This document shows, piece by piece, positions 31,619 to 39,870 of a stretch of 64,000 nucleotides of DNA. The translations under genes were made by a program, and so were the position numbers. The DNA comes from Chthoniobacteraceae bacterium. GTDB taxonomy: Bacteria > Verrucomicrobiota > Verrucomicrobiia > Chthoniobacterales > Chthoniobacteraceae. Each line of letters begins with the position of its first letter. The stretch's first letter is position 1. Location: the NCBI GenBank assembly GCA_947479475.1, contig CANJZW010000002.1, positions 54,552 through 118,551 on the forward strand, read 5' to 3'. Under the pieces are notes generated by a model, which saw nothing but the letters and a program-made list of their open reading frames with translations, searched no databases and was not told where the DNA came from.

Positions 31619-32658
31619 GACCGCAGACGCCGCAATTCGAGGAAAAAACTGCCTCGACCACGAAGGTTGCTGCGCCCGCAACCGTCTCCTTCGCCTGGCA
31701 CCCGCCCGCCGCCAAGCCGGCCCGCGCGGCGGCCTTCCCAAACGCAGAAGGCCGGCAACAGACCTCCGGCACCAGCGCAAAATGCTGATGCTGAACAATC
31801 GAGCCCTTTTGGGAAGGCTCGAACCAAGTCTGGGGGGGACACGGCGCACGAAAATACCCGGCGGTTTTCTTGCAAAACCATTATTGCGAAATGCGAAACT
31901 CACATTTCGTCACTCCCGCCGGGCACTTAAGCGAAGCAAATCCCGCGCTAGACGTGCCTTCTTAAGCATGATTTTTGCGTTTGCCCTCGTTCTCCATGAA
32001 AAAACGCAAATGATCCGTAAAATTGCAGCAAACAAATCCTTTTTGCAGCCTTCCGACGGCGCCCCTAGAGCGACCCACAGGGCTCTTAAAACTCCCGCCC
32101 CGCTTCCTCCTCCCTATTTCAGCGGCGTCACTCCCACGGCCCTCTGCTTTGTTCCGGCATTCTCAGCAGAGGCTGTCTTTGGAAAATGATTTCCACCCCC
32201 TCACACGCACCCCATTGCGTTCGTAAGGGTATTTGGATCTGATGCTTTTGCAGAAGCCAGCGGCGCACCGCTTCAGCCGCAGCCCACCGTACGCTCTATC
32301 CATCCTCTCTGAGTTCTTCGATAACCATGTCGGGCAGGCCGCGGAAAAGCCCTGCCTCTGGTCCTGTTTTTTGAGGCCAAAGAAGCCTCTCAAAGCCATC
32401 CTTACGAAACGCGTTAATCCACACGAAACTTGAGTCTTTTGACTTTCCTCAGATCTTAGCAACTTCCTCGCAAGCCTACCTTTCTGTGGCTTTGAGCTTT
32501 ACACTCTAGAGTCTGGTTTCACTACGCACATCTGTCTCTTTCCGGTAGCGACCTTCAATCTCAACGCTTAAGTCTGGGCGGCCAAGTCGTATCTGATTAG
32601 CAGGCATCCAAAGCAGCCCTCGGATCCGAGTTTCAGGGCAGGGCCACGCCCGCTACCC
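31619..32658. other. Non-coding leader between giant PATR gene and Rpn nuclease gene
   Basis: About 1 kb lies between two divergent genes with no convincing coding region. The frame of the giant gene stays open up to about 31909, so part of this stretch could be translated from non-ATG codons. The 32.0-32.6 kb part is AT-richer than the flanks and could hold promoters for both genes. Two inverted repeats are noted: CGAAATG/CATTTCG at about 31887-31909, and TTTGCGTTT/AAACGCAAA at 31974-31982 and 32002-32010. A 99-codon minus-strand frame (32163-32462) has no recognisable family and is not called. Confidence 0.6.
31974..32010. promoter_or_regulatory. Perfect 9-bp inverted repeat upstream of the giant gene
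   Basis: TTTGCGTTT at 31974-31982 is exactly mirrored by AAACGCAAA at 32002-32010, with a 19-base spacer. It lies about 390 bases upstream of the GTG start of the giant gene and about 650 bases upstream of the Rpn gene. An operator or a transcript hairpin are both possible. Nothing in the sequence decides between them. Confidence 0.3.
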
Positions 32659-33675
32659 ATGGACGAAGACAATCTCCACCAACCCAACGACAAACTCCTC
32701 AAGGCCACCTTTTCCAATCCCGTCAACGCACGCGCTTTTTTCCAGCATCATCTCCCCGCTCAACTCGCGCCCCTTTTCCTCTGGGACTCCCTCCAACTGT
32801 TGCCCTCCACCTTCATCGACCCGCAGTTCGAATCTTCCGAAAGCGACCTGCTCTTCAGCGTCTGTTTTCAGGAGGCGGAGGTTCTACTTTATATCCTTTT
32901 CGAACACCAGAGCACCGAGGACCCGCGTATCGCGCTGCGCGTACTCGCGTACGTGGTGCGCGTCTGGCAGCGGTTTGCCGAGGAGCATCCCTCGCCGGCA
33001 AAGCTGCCGCCCGTCTTTCCCCTGGTGTTGGTGCAGGGGAGGAGGCCGTGGAAAACCTCCAACAAGCTCGAGGACATTCTGGAAATGCCCCCGCAGTTTG
33101 CAACGCTTCTGGCGGCCTGGCAGCCAACCCTCATGGTTCACATCATGGAGTTGGTACGTACGCCCTACGAGTCGCTCGGCGGAACACCGGAAGGCATCCT
33201 GACCCTGAGGGCGCTGAAGGCCGAACCAGTATCTGAGCTGCTCACGGACTGGATCTGGGATGAAACCTTGCTCCCCCAGATTTCCGGAGATGGACTCGAA
33301 CGTTTGTTACGGTACATTCTTAACTCGGATTTCGACGCCTCGGCCTTCCTGCGCCGCACCCGCCGGATACAGACCCAACCGCTAAACGCCAAAACCATGA
33401 CACTAGCAGACAGACTCGTTCAAATGGGCCGCGAAGAAGGCCGCTCCGAGGGACTATCTCAAGGACTCAGCCAAGGCATATCTCAAGGGCTGAGCCAAGG
33501 CGAAACCGTGGCCATGCGCAGGGCCGTGATTCGATCCTTGGAGGCGAAGTTTCAAACAGTCCCTCCCGGCTTGATGGAGACCGTCGACCGACTCGATGAC
33601 ATCGCCCGGCTTGGTGAACTTCTCACACAGGCCGTCCGCGCCCGGACGCTGGAGGATTTCGCTCAGAATCTTTAA
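32659..33675 (+). CDS. Rpn family recombination-promoting nuclease / putative transposase (transposase_31, YhgA-like)
   Basis: This 338-residue protein belongs to the Rpn/transposase_31 family. The N-terminal DKLLKATFSNPVNARAFFQHHLP and the following core match the family pattern. D63 (ESSESDLLFSV) and E82-x-Q84 (ILFEHQS) fit the PD-(D/E)xK-like nuclease centre known from E. coli RpnA. Residues 80-230 continue the conserved helical region. After about residue 255 comes a GREEGRSEGLSQG low-complexity tail with four GLSQG/GISQG repeats, then a coiled helix typical of the C-terminus of this family. Family members are DNA endonucleases, linked to RecA-independent recombination and recently to phage defence. 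It stands alone, divergent from the giant gene. The start is the first ATG that preserves the family N-terminus, with only a weak purine run upstream. Confidence 0.88.
   Translation: MDEDNLHQPNDKLLKATFSNPVNARAFFQHHLPAQLAPLFLWDSLQLLPSTFIDPQFESSESDLLFSVCFQEAEVLLYILFEHQSTEDPRIALRVLAYVVRVWQRFAEEHPSPAKLPPVFPLVLVQGRRPWKTSNKLEDILEMPPQFATLLAAWQPTLMVHIMELVRTPYESLGGTPEGILTLRALKAEPVSELLTDWIWDETLLPQISGDGLERLLRYILNSDFDASAFLRRTRRIQTQPLNAKTMTLADRLVQMGREEGRSEGLSQGLSQGISQGLSQGETVAMRRAVIRSLEAKFQTVPPGLMETVDRLDDIARLGELLTQAVRARTLEDFAQNL
33448..33502 (+). repeat. Two near-identical 24-bp direct repeats in the Rpn gene tail
   Basis: The segment contains TATCTCAAGGACTCAGCCAAGG followed directly by TATCTCAAGGGCTGAGCCAAGG. 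They encode the repeated (G)LSQG/ISQG units. Such repeats are prone to slippage, so the length of this linker may vary between strains. Confidence 0.75.
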
Positions 33676-33828
33676 CGAGAGCGCCAGCACTCGTTTCGCT
33701 CAATACGGCCCATTTTGCCCAACAGGCTTCCGACAGTTGGCTGAGGGTGGCAGGTCTTTTCCCCGTGCCGCCAATCGGCGACATCCACGCTGACGCCGAA
33801 CAATCCTTTGCTCCGCCCAACCTTGGAG

Positions 33829-36693
33829 CTACTCCAAATAAATGAGTTCGTTCGAATTCAAAATCGCCCGGCAGAAGGCTACCATTCCGTGTTTCTCCAC
33901 GAATTTTGAAACAGTTTCCCTCTCTTGCGGGGTCGGCTGCCGTTGAAAGGCGAGGGAGTAGACCGCATCAAACGCATCACTCCCTTGTAACCGAAGGGCG
34001 AGGGAATCCGACATATCCAGCGTAAAACTGTGATTCAGAAGCGTCAGCGACTGCAGCGGCGTGGTCGTATTTGCACGTCTGGGTGAGGCAAATGCGATGT
34101 CGGGAAGATCAAAATCGCTCAACAAATCCACCACGCTGGCCCGCGCGTTTTGATGGTAAACCGACCTGCGGTACGTTTCTGCTCCATGTCGCTCCAGAGG
34201 TACGTAGGTCGATACGTTGTTGGACAACACTTTGTAGAGACGGAAACCCGGGCCACCCTCTGGTAAAAGTTGAAGTCTGCCGGAGACACTCAGCAAGGTA
34301 TCGCGGATCTCCTCCGCGGTGAGCCGTCGTGGCGGAAATCGCCAAAGAAGCCGCGCCCCTTTATCCACGCTTGCCGCTTCGGGGCGGAACGTCGCGCTTT
34401 GCAGATACGTTCGGGAAAGAAGAATCTCTCGGTGTAGAGGCTTGATTTTCCATCCATGCGCGAGGAGCCGGCCCGCCAAAAAATCAAGCAACTCCGGATG
34501 CGTCGGGCGGCTCCCAAGGAATCCAAAATCGCTCGGCGTGTCCACCAGTCCGGTGCCGAAATGATAGTGCCAAATGCGGTTTGCAAGGACACGCAATGAC
34601 AGCCCATTATCGTCGCGTACGATCCAATTTGCCAATGCGAGACGGCGTTCGCTTTCCAGCGCGTCGGCGGGAAGAACGAACGGTTTCCCCAGTCGGTCAA
34701 GCACACTGAGACTGGCAGGAGCCACCTGGTCCCCAGGTTTCATCGGGTCTCCTCCCCGATGAACAAAAGTCGGCTCCTTAGGCTGACTATAAATCCCAGC
34801 CCAAACCTCTCGCAATTTCGGCACTGCATCGAGCTGCCGCTGGACCTCAATAATGTCTTTCGCCAAGCCTGCGAGCCTGTTGGCTTCCTCCAGCGTTGTC
34901 ACTTCCCTCCGGACCCTTTCCGCCCCGTGTGCCGCTGTCCAAGGCTCGCGGAGCACGCTGGACGCAATCGTCTTCCAAGCAGAGCCATCCAAAGACAACC
35001 GCACCTCGTATTCACACGGGGTTCCCGCAGAACTCTTTTCCTGGCTGTCCCCCGCCTTGGCGTTGCTAAAAACAACGCGTTCAATTCGCTCAGCCTGCGC
35101 CAGCGTGATTGTCAACTCAGCCGGGTCTCCTACAAACCATTGCTCCCCGGATTTTCCGTCGATGCACAACTGCGCTGCATAGGCCTCCGGAAAATCTTCA
35201 GCCGAAGCGGACTGCGACCCCTCGGCGCGTCCTCCGTTCACGGCAAGAGCGACGTTGCGAACATCCCCTCCCCCCGTCCAAACCTCAAACTCGGTCAGGC
35301 GTCCCGACACCGATGCAGCCTTGGGATTTGTCGTGGTGGCATACATCACGAATTTAACAAACCGGGCAAGCTCTGGCTCAAACCGTTCCTCCGTACCCTT
35401 CGGATCAATCTTCGGACGCACCGGTTTTCTTTGCGCCGCCACTTCCTTGGCGCGGGCCTCTATTTCTTTTTCCAAAATCGCCTGTTCCGTACTCAACTTG
35501 GCCTTCTGCGCGGCAAGCGGTTTAGTGGCGGCCTCAAATGCAGCTTTTTCTCCGGGCGTTGCAAGCACCCGCCGGCCATGTTTGACGCCTTCAAAGGCAG
35601 CCCGCACCCGGTAGTAATCCTCGGTTGGTATTGGATCAAATTTATGGTTGTGGCAGCGGGCGCAGTTGACCGTGAGTCCCAAAAACGCGCTGCTCGTCGC
35701 CGTCACAAGATCATCGAGAGTCGCCGCCCGGATATTCTTCTGCGCAACAACGTCCTGGTTGCCGACATCGTCGTAGGGACCGGCCACAAGAAAAGCGCTG
35801 CCAACCTCCACGGAGGGGTCACCTTTTCCCACAACGTCCCCAGCGAGATGTTCAACAATGAATCTGTTAAACGGCTTGTCGGCGTTGATGGATTGAATGA
35901 CGTAATCCCTAAACGGCCAGAGATCATTGATAATGAAGTTCCGCTCAAAGCCATTACTTTCGCCAAAACGAACCACATCCAGCCAGTGTCGGCCCCAATG
36001 TTCGCCGTAACGCGGGGAACTCAGAAGCCTGTCCACAAGCGTCTCAATCGCGCGCGTGGCGTCGATCCGGTAGGCGAGTGTAAATACATCCACTTCCTCT
36101 GCGGAGGGCGGCAGGCCCGTCACGTCATAAGTCATCCGTCTGATAAGCGCCCTCGGTTCGGCAGGCGGGTTGAAGGCCAACCCCTGCTCCGCCAGTTTCG
36201 CGCCCACAAACCCGTCGATGCTTGTGTGCGCAAACTCCCTGGCCAAGGGCTGCAACGACCACCACGATTTATCGCCGCGCTTTAACTCTCTCGCCGCTCC
36301 ATCCCGGGGATCCGGCGCGCCCATTTTCACCCAAGCCACGAGATCAGCTACGACGGTCTCTGGAAGCTTTGGCTTTTTGGGTGGCATCGCATTGTCGGGA
36401 ATCTCATGACGGACACTTTGAACCAGCAAACTTGCGTCAGGGTTACCCGGCACAATGGAGGGTTCGCCGCTGTCGCCCCCTTTGAGCCAACCGGCCTTTG
36501 AATCGAGGAACAGGTTTCCTTTCAGCTTTTTGGCTTCGGCGCTGTGGCAGGAATAGCAGTGTTCCACCAGCAGTGGGCGGATCTTCTGTTCAAAAAAAGC
36601 GACCTCCTCAGCGTTTGGGTTAGAAGCAGGTGCAGCCATCCCGCGCAGAGCGCAGGCAAAAACAACAAGCAAAACCGCCAGAAATACTTTCAT
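33829..36693 (-). CDS. PSCyt1 / DUF1549 / DUF1553 c-type cytochrome protein
   Basis: This 954-residue secreted protein has the architecture abundant in Planctomycetes and Verrucomicrobia. A signal peptide (residues 1-21, ending GMAA) precedes PSCyt1 with haem motif C46-x-x-C49-H50. DUF1549 follows (about 155-370) and contains a second CxxCH (C344-A-R-C347-H348) in the segment TVNCARCHNHKFDPI. A long helical linker (390-425) leads to a discoidin-like F5/8 type C insertion (about 428-585, ending in LDGSAWKTIASS) and then DUF1553 (about 660-930). The function is not experimentally established. The haems and the carbohydrate-binding-like insertion suggest periplasmic oxidation linked to polysaccharide use. 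It lies 33 bases downstream of the DUF1501 gene on the same strand and is probably co-transcribed. No Shine-Dalgarno is seen. Confidence 0.93.
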   Translation of the reverse strand: MKVFLAVLLVVFACALRGMAAPASNPNAEEVAFFEQKIRPLLVEHCYSCHSAEAKKLKGNLFLDSKAGWLKGGDSGEPSIVPGNPDASLLVQSVRHEIPDNAMPPKKPKLPETVVADLVAWVKMGAPDPRDGAARELKRGDKSWWSLQPLAREFAHTSIDGFVGAKLAEQGLAFNPPAEPRALIRRMTYDVTGLPPSAEEVDVFTLAYRIDATRAIETLVDRLLSSPRYGEHWGRHWLDVVRFGESNGFERNFIINDLWPFRDYVIQSINADKPFNRFIVEHLAGDVVGKGDPSVEVGSAFLVAGPYDDVGNQDVVAQKNIRAATLDDLVTATSSAFLGLTVNCARCHNHKFDPIPTEDYYRVRAAFEGVKHGRRVLATPGEKAAFEAATKPLAAQKAKLSTEQAILEKEIEARAKEVAAQRKPVRPKIDPKGTEERFEPELARFVKFVMYATTTNPKAASVSGRLTEFEVWTGGGDVRNVALAVNGGRAEGSQSASAEDFPEAYAAQLCIDGKSGEQWFVGDPAELTITLAQAERIERVVFSNAKAGDSQEKSSAGTPCEYEVRLSLDGSAWKTIASSVLREPWTAAHGAERVRREVTTLEEANRLAGLAKDIIEVQRQLDAVPKLREVWAGIYSQPKEPTFVHRGGDPMKPGDQVAPASLSVLDRLGKPFVLPADALESERRLALANWIVRDDNGLSLRVLANRIWHYHFGTGLVDTPSDFGFLGSRPTHPELLDFLAGRLLAHGWKIKPLHREILLSRTYLQSATFRPEAASVDKGARLLWRFPPRRLTAEEIRDTLLSVSGRLQLLPEGGPGFRLYKVLSNNVSTYVPLERHGAETYRRSVYHQNARASVVDLLSDFDLPDIAFASPRRANTTTPLQSLTLLNHSFTLDMSDSLALRLQGSDAFDAVYSLAFQRQPTPQERETVSKFVEKHGMVAFCRAILNSNELIYLE

Positions 36694-36726
36694 AGGAAAT
36701 GAAAAATTTAATCGGCTCCCGTAATT

Positions 36727-38139
36727 TCAGGCGAGGATACCTTGAATAAGGTGTCCGTGTACGTCTGTAAGCCGGCGATTCGCGCCGTTGTGATAGTAGG
36801 TAAGCTTTTCGTGATCGAGCCCGAGAAGATGCAGTACCGTCGCGTAAAAATCGTAAACAGTCGCCACGTCCTGCACACTCTTTCGCCCAATGTCATCGGT
36901 CGCACCGTGGCTTACCCCACCCTTGACCCCTGCACCCATCATCCAAGTCGTGAACGCATCGGGATTATGGTCGCGTCCGGAGGTTCCCTCTTGATGCGTA
37001 GGCATGCGGCCGAATTCCGTGCACCAAATCACGAGGACGTTGTCCAACATGCCGCGTTGCTTGAGATCGGTAAGAAGCGCAGCAGTAGGCTGATCAAAAA
37101 TAGGGCAATGCCGCTCGTAGTCGGCTTTAAGAGTTTTATGAGCATCCCAGTTGAGCAGGCCATCGACGGCGCTGGCGCGGGAAGCGCAGTAGAGGCTCAC
37201 ATAACGAACACCCTGCTCAAGAAAACGGCGCGCCAAAAGGCAATTACTCGCATAAGCCGCCTTGAGTTTGTTGGCGTCCTGCGTGCCGTAGAGCGCATGA
37301 ATATGTTTCGGCTCACGCGATAGCTCGCTCACCTCAGGGGCTGCGAGTTGCATCTTCGCAGCAAGTCGATAAGCAGCCATGCGGGCTACAAGTTCGTCGT
37401 TGTCCGGATTCGCCGCTGCGTGCGCCTTGTTGAGGGTCGCCAACAATTCTCGTGTCTCGGCGTCTTCAGCCGCACTGATAGAGGCTGGGCGTTCTAGGTT
37501 GCGCAGCGGCTGTTGGGCGGACATCGAAACGGCTTGGTACTGAGCAGGCAGGAACCCATGACTCCAATTCGCTTTGCCGTTTGGGGGTTCGCCCCGCATG
37601 TCCTGAATGGAAACATAGGTAGGCAGATTTTCATTCATCGAACCGAGTGCATAGTTCACCCAGGCCCCGGCGCTTGGAAACCCTTCCCGGGTGAAACAGG
37701 TGTTCATCCCGATACATCCGGGTCCGTGCGTGTTGCTGCGGGATACCATCGAATGGATGAAGGCGATCTCGTCGGCATGACGCCCCATGTGGGGCAGCAA
37801 GGAGGAGAGCATTTTGCCGCTCTGTCCCGTTGGAACAAACGGCCAGGGCGATTTCATCAAATTTCCGTTTTTGCCCTGAAATGTGACCTCTTTTTCAGCC
37901 CCCGGCATCGGCGTACCGTCATACTTTTCCAACATCGGTTTGTGATCCCAAAGATCCAGATGCGAGGCCGCCCCCGGACAAAAGATCTGAAGAACCTGCT
38001 TCGCCTTCGGAGCAAAGTGGGGCTGGAGCGAAGCCGCCCCTTGCAAATCACTGCCAAGGAGCCTTGAAAGCGCTACGCCAGTCAGGCCTGTAGTCATGTT
38101 GCCCAAAAAGTTTCGTCGATTGAGATCGAGAATGTTCAT
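36727..38139 (-). CDS. DUF1501 protein, Tat-exported (sulfatase-like fold)
   Basis: This 470-residue DUF1501 protein begins at ATG 38139, chosen over an upstream in-frame ATG at 38193 because it places a twin-arginine signal at residues 8-13 (RRNFLG) followed by a hydrophobic stretch. The family lies in the alkaline-phosphatase/sulfatase-like superfamily. Typical segments seen are CPGAASHLDLWDHKP near the start of the mature protein, FVPTGQSGKMLSSLLPHMGRH, VLVIWCTEFGRMPTHQ and GRDHNPDAFTTWMMGAGVKGG. The enzymatic activity is unknown. DUF1501 genes are characteristically paired with PSCyt/DUF1553 genes, as here, where the partner lies immediately downstream. Usually the cytochrome gene comes first, so the order is reversed in this case. 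Confidence 0.93.
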   Translation of the reverse strand: MNILDLNRRNFLGNMTTGLTGVALSRLLGSDLQGAASLQPHFAPKAKQVLQIFCPGAASHLDLWDHKPMLEKYDGTPMPGAEKEVTFQGKNGNLMKSPWPFVPTGQSGKMLSSLLPHMGRHADEIAFIHSMVSRSNTHGPGCIGMNTCFTREGFPSAGAWVNYALGSMNENLPTYVSIQDMRGEPPNGKANWSHGFLPAQYQAVSMSAQQPLRNLERPASISAAEDAETRELLATLNKAHAAANPDNDELVARMAAYRLAAKMQLAAPEVSELSREPKHIHALYGTQDANKLKAAYASNCLLARRFLEQGVRYVSLYCASRASAVDGLLNWDAHKTLKADYERHCPIFDQPTAALLTDLKQRGMLDNVLVIWCTEFGRMPTHQEGTSGRDHNPDAFTTWMMGAGVKGGVSHGATDDIGRKSVQDVATVYDFYATVLHLLGLDHEKLTYYHNGANRRLTDVHGHLIQGILA

Positions 38140-38504
38140 GCCTGGAAAAAGGTCGCTAATGGGAACGCTGGTTAAAAAAGCACGCGCCAACACCGATCGT
38201 TATAACGGTTTTAGGTGTGTTTCTCTACGCATTACATCTCGCGCGGTATGTCTTTTGTATCAGGCTCTCGCCGGCGCTCTCTGGACCACAAGAAAGACGA
38301 CCTCGAGCAAGCCACTCGCAGCTCGGCGCCACGCTCGAGGCGGTCTGCAAGCCGGTCCATCTTCGCAATTTCGAAGCCATCTCCCGTAGCTTTCGATATC
38401 GACCCACCCAGAACACCCAATTAGCGTCTCCAGATAAGAGTCTTGCAACACTCAGCGGTGCGTCCACCTTTAACTTCCACTCCCTATACCCAAAACCTTC
38501 CGCC
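38140..38504. other. Divergent intergenic region
   Basis: These 365 bases separate the leftward DUF1501 gene and the rightward DUF1080 gene, so both promoters should lie here. Open frames cross it on both strands, including an in-frame upstream extension of the DUF1080 gene to 38217. They lack family similarity and would displace the signal peptide. No clear sigma-70 box, operator or repeat could be picked out by eye. Confidence 0.5.
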
Positions 38505-39680
38505 ATGATATTCCGTCCCCCCTCTGTTTTCCAGGCTCCCTTTATTCTGCCAGTCCTTGCTCTTTTTTTTCAGTGGATGACAACCGCCGCCGCACAACAG
38601 GCGGAGCCCGGCACGGAGGCACTCAAAAAACTTTTCGATGCGGCGTCAATCGGCGTCGAAGCCTCTTACCAGGGCGAATACCAGGGCACACTCGAAGGAA
38701 AAACTGTCGCCGCCCAGGTGGTGGCTCGCGGGGACCGGTGCTTCCACGCGCTTGTGCTCAGCGGAGGCCTCCCGGGTGACGGATGGGATTTCGGCGACTA
38801 CAGACTGCTTGAAAGCGGGCCTCTAGAGCAAAATAGGGCTTCATTTCATTCGGCAGGCGAAGACGGTTCGGCCGCAGTCCTTGATTCTTCGGGGTTCACC
38901 GTGACACTTTCCGGAAAGAGCGCCCTCCTACGCAGGGTGGAGCGCAAGAGCCCAACGCTCGGCTTGGTCGCGCCCCCGGGCGCAATTGTACTTTTTGATG
39001 TCAAAAAGGGATCGCAAAATCTTGAGTCTTTCGAGGCTCGCAAGGATATCGAAGGATTGACCATCCCCATGCTCTACGAGGGCAATTTACTCGCGGGCTC
39101 AGTGACAAAACAACGTTTCACGGATTACTCCCTACACGCGGAGTTCCTCACAGGTTTCGAACCTGAAAATATCCCGTGGCGTCGCGCGGACTCGGGCGTT
39201 TACCTGCATTCAAGCTATGAAATAGCCATCGGAGATAGCTTTGGATTCGACTTTGATCTGACCGGAAGTAGCGGCCCCACTCCGCCCAAATTTTTCTGCA
39301 CACAACTTCAGCAGCAAAAATTCGCGGTGCTCAAAGGGGCCAGGCATCCCACCTCGCCCCGTGTTTGCGGGAGCGTCTTCACCTACCCCTCCCGAGTGCC
39401 GAACGCCTGCTTCCCCCCACTGGTGTGGCAGACCCTCGATATTGATTTTAAAGCGCCCCGTTTCGACGGCTCGGGAACTAAAACAGCAGATGCGATTATT
39501 TCAGTAAAACTCAACGGCCACCTTAACGTAGACAACCAAATCGTGCCGCGCCCCACTCCGCATGGGTTCAAAACAGAGGCACCCACCGGCCCGATCTGGT
39601 TTGAGGCCTTCGGAAGGCGGGTCATGTATCGAAACATCTGGCTCATTGAAAAAAATAAACTCTGCCGAGTCGCTTTCTGA
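38505..39680 (+). CDS. Secreted 3-keto-disaccharide hydrolase-type protein (DUF1080)
   Basis: This is a 391-residue exported protein. ATG 38505 is preferred to the upstream in-frame start at 38217 because it opens a signal peptide (FILPVLALFFQW core, cleavage after about residue 30). The N-terminal half (about 40-190) has the pattern YQGEYQGTLEGKTVAAQVVARG, often found before DUF1080 in planctomycete and verrucomicrobial proteins. The C-terminal half (about 205-385) is a concanavalin-like DUF1080 domain: FTDYSLHAEFLT, then NSGVYL-like ADSGVYLHSSYEIAI and a final GPIWFEAFGRRVMYRNIWLI strand. DUF1080 proteins include 3-keto-glucoside hydrolases that act after Gfo/Idh/MocA oxidoreductases oxidise sugars at C3, and such an oxidoreductase is encoded 190 bases downstream. 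Confidence 0.88.
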   Translation: MIFRPPSVFQAPFILPVLALFFQWMTTAAAQQAEPGTEALKKLFDAASIGVEASYQGEYQGTLEGKTVAAQVVARGDRCFHALVLSGGLPGDGWDFGDYRLLESGPLEQNRASFHSAGEDGSAAVLDSSGFTVTLSGKSALLRRVERKSPTLGLVAPPGAIVLFDVKKGSQNLESFEARKDIEGLTIPMLYEGNLLAGSVTKQRFTDYSLHAEFLTGFEPENIPWRRADSGVYLHSSYEIAIGDSFGFDFDLTGSSGPTPPKFFCTQLQQQKFAVLKGARHPTSPRVCGSVFTYPSRVPNACFPPLVWQTLDIDFKAPRFDGSGTKTADAIISVKLNGHLNVDNQIVPRPTPHGFKTEAPTGPIWFEAFGRRVMYRNIWLIEKNKLCRVAF

Positions 39681-39870
39681 CAGGCGCAGACAACCGCCCG
39701 AAGCAGCGCGTTCAGACATCCGCTCGGCAATCATTGGGTCGTTTGGTTCGCCACAGTTTGAATTCGTATCACGATCGGAATCGAACGACACAATGATGGA
39801 TTGTCGTAACATGTCGGTTTGACTCCTGGTTTCCGAAGACCCTTCATCAGCGTTTGTCCCCTCTTTTTTT

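Noticed and set aside
31296..31772. 158-codon minus-strand frame with an ATG overlapping the start of the giant gene
   Set aside because: It is in a different frame from the signal peptide and repeats, has a Gly/Pro/Arg-rich composition and no known family; it would only matter if an assembly indel joined it to the giant gene.
32163..32462. 99-codon minus-strand frame between the giant gene and the Rpn gene
   Set aside because: No recognisable domain and no ribosome-binding site; it could be part of a dispersed repeat, but this cannot be shown from one copy.
34759..36285. 508-codon plus-strand frame
   Set aside because: It is antisense to the DUF1549/DUF1553 cytochrome gene, which has clear motifs on the minus strand.
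38217..38504. N-terminal extension of the DUF1080 protein
   Set aside because: It would bury the signal peptide that starts at ATG 38505, and the added residues show no family similarity.
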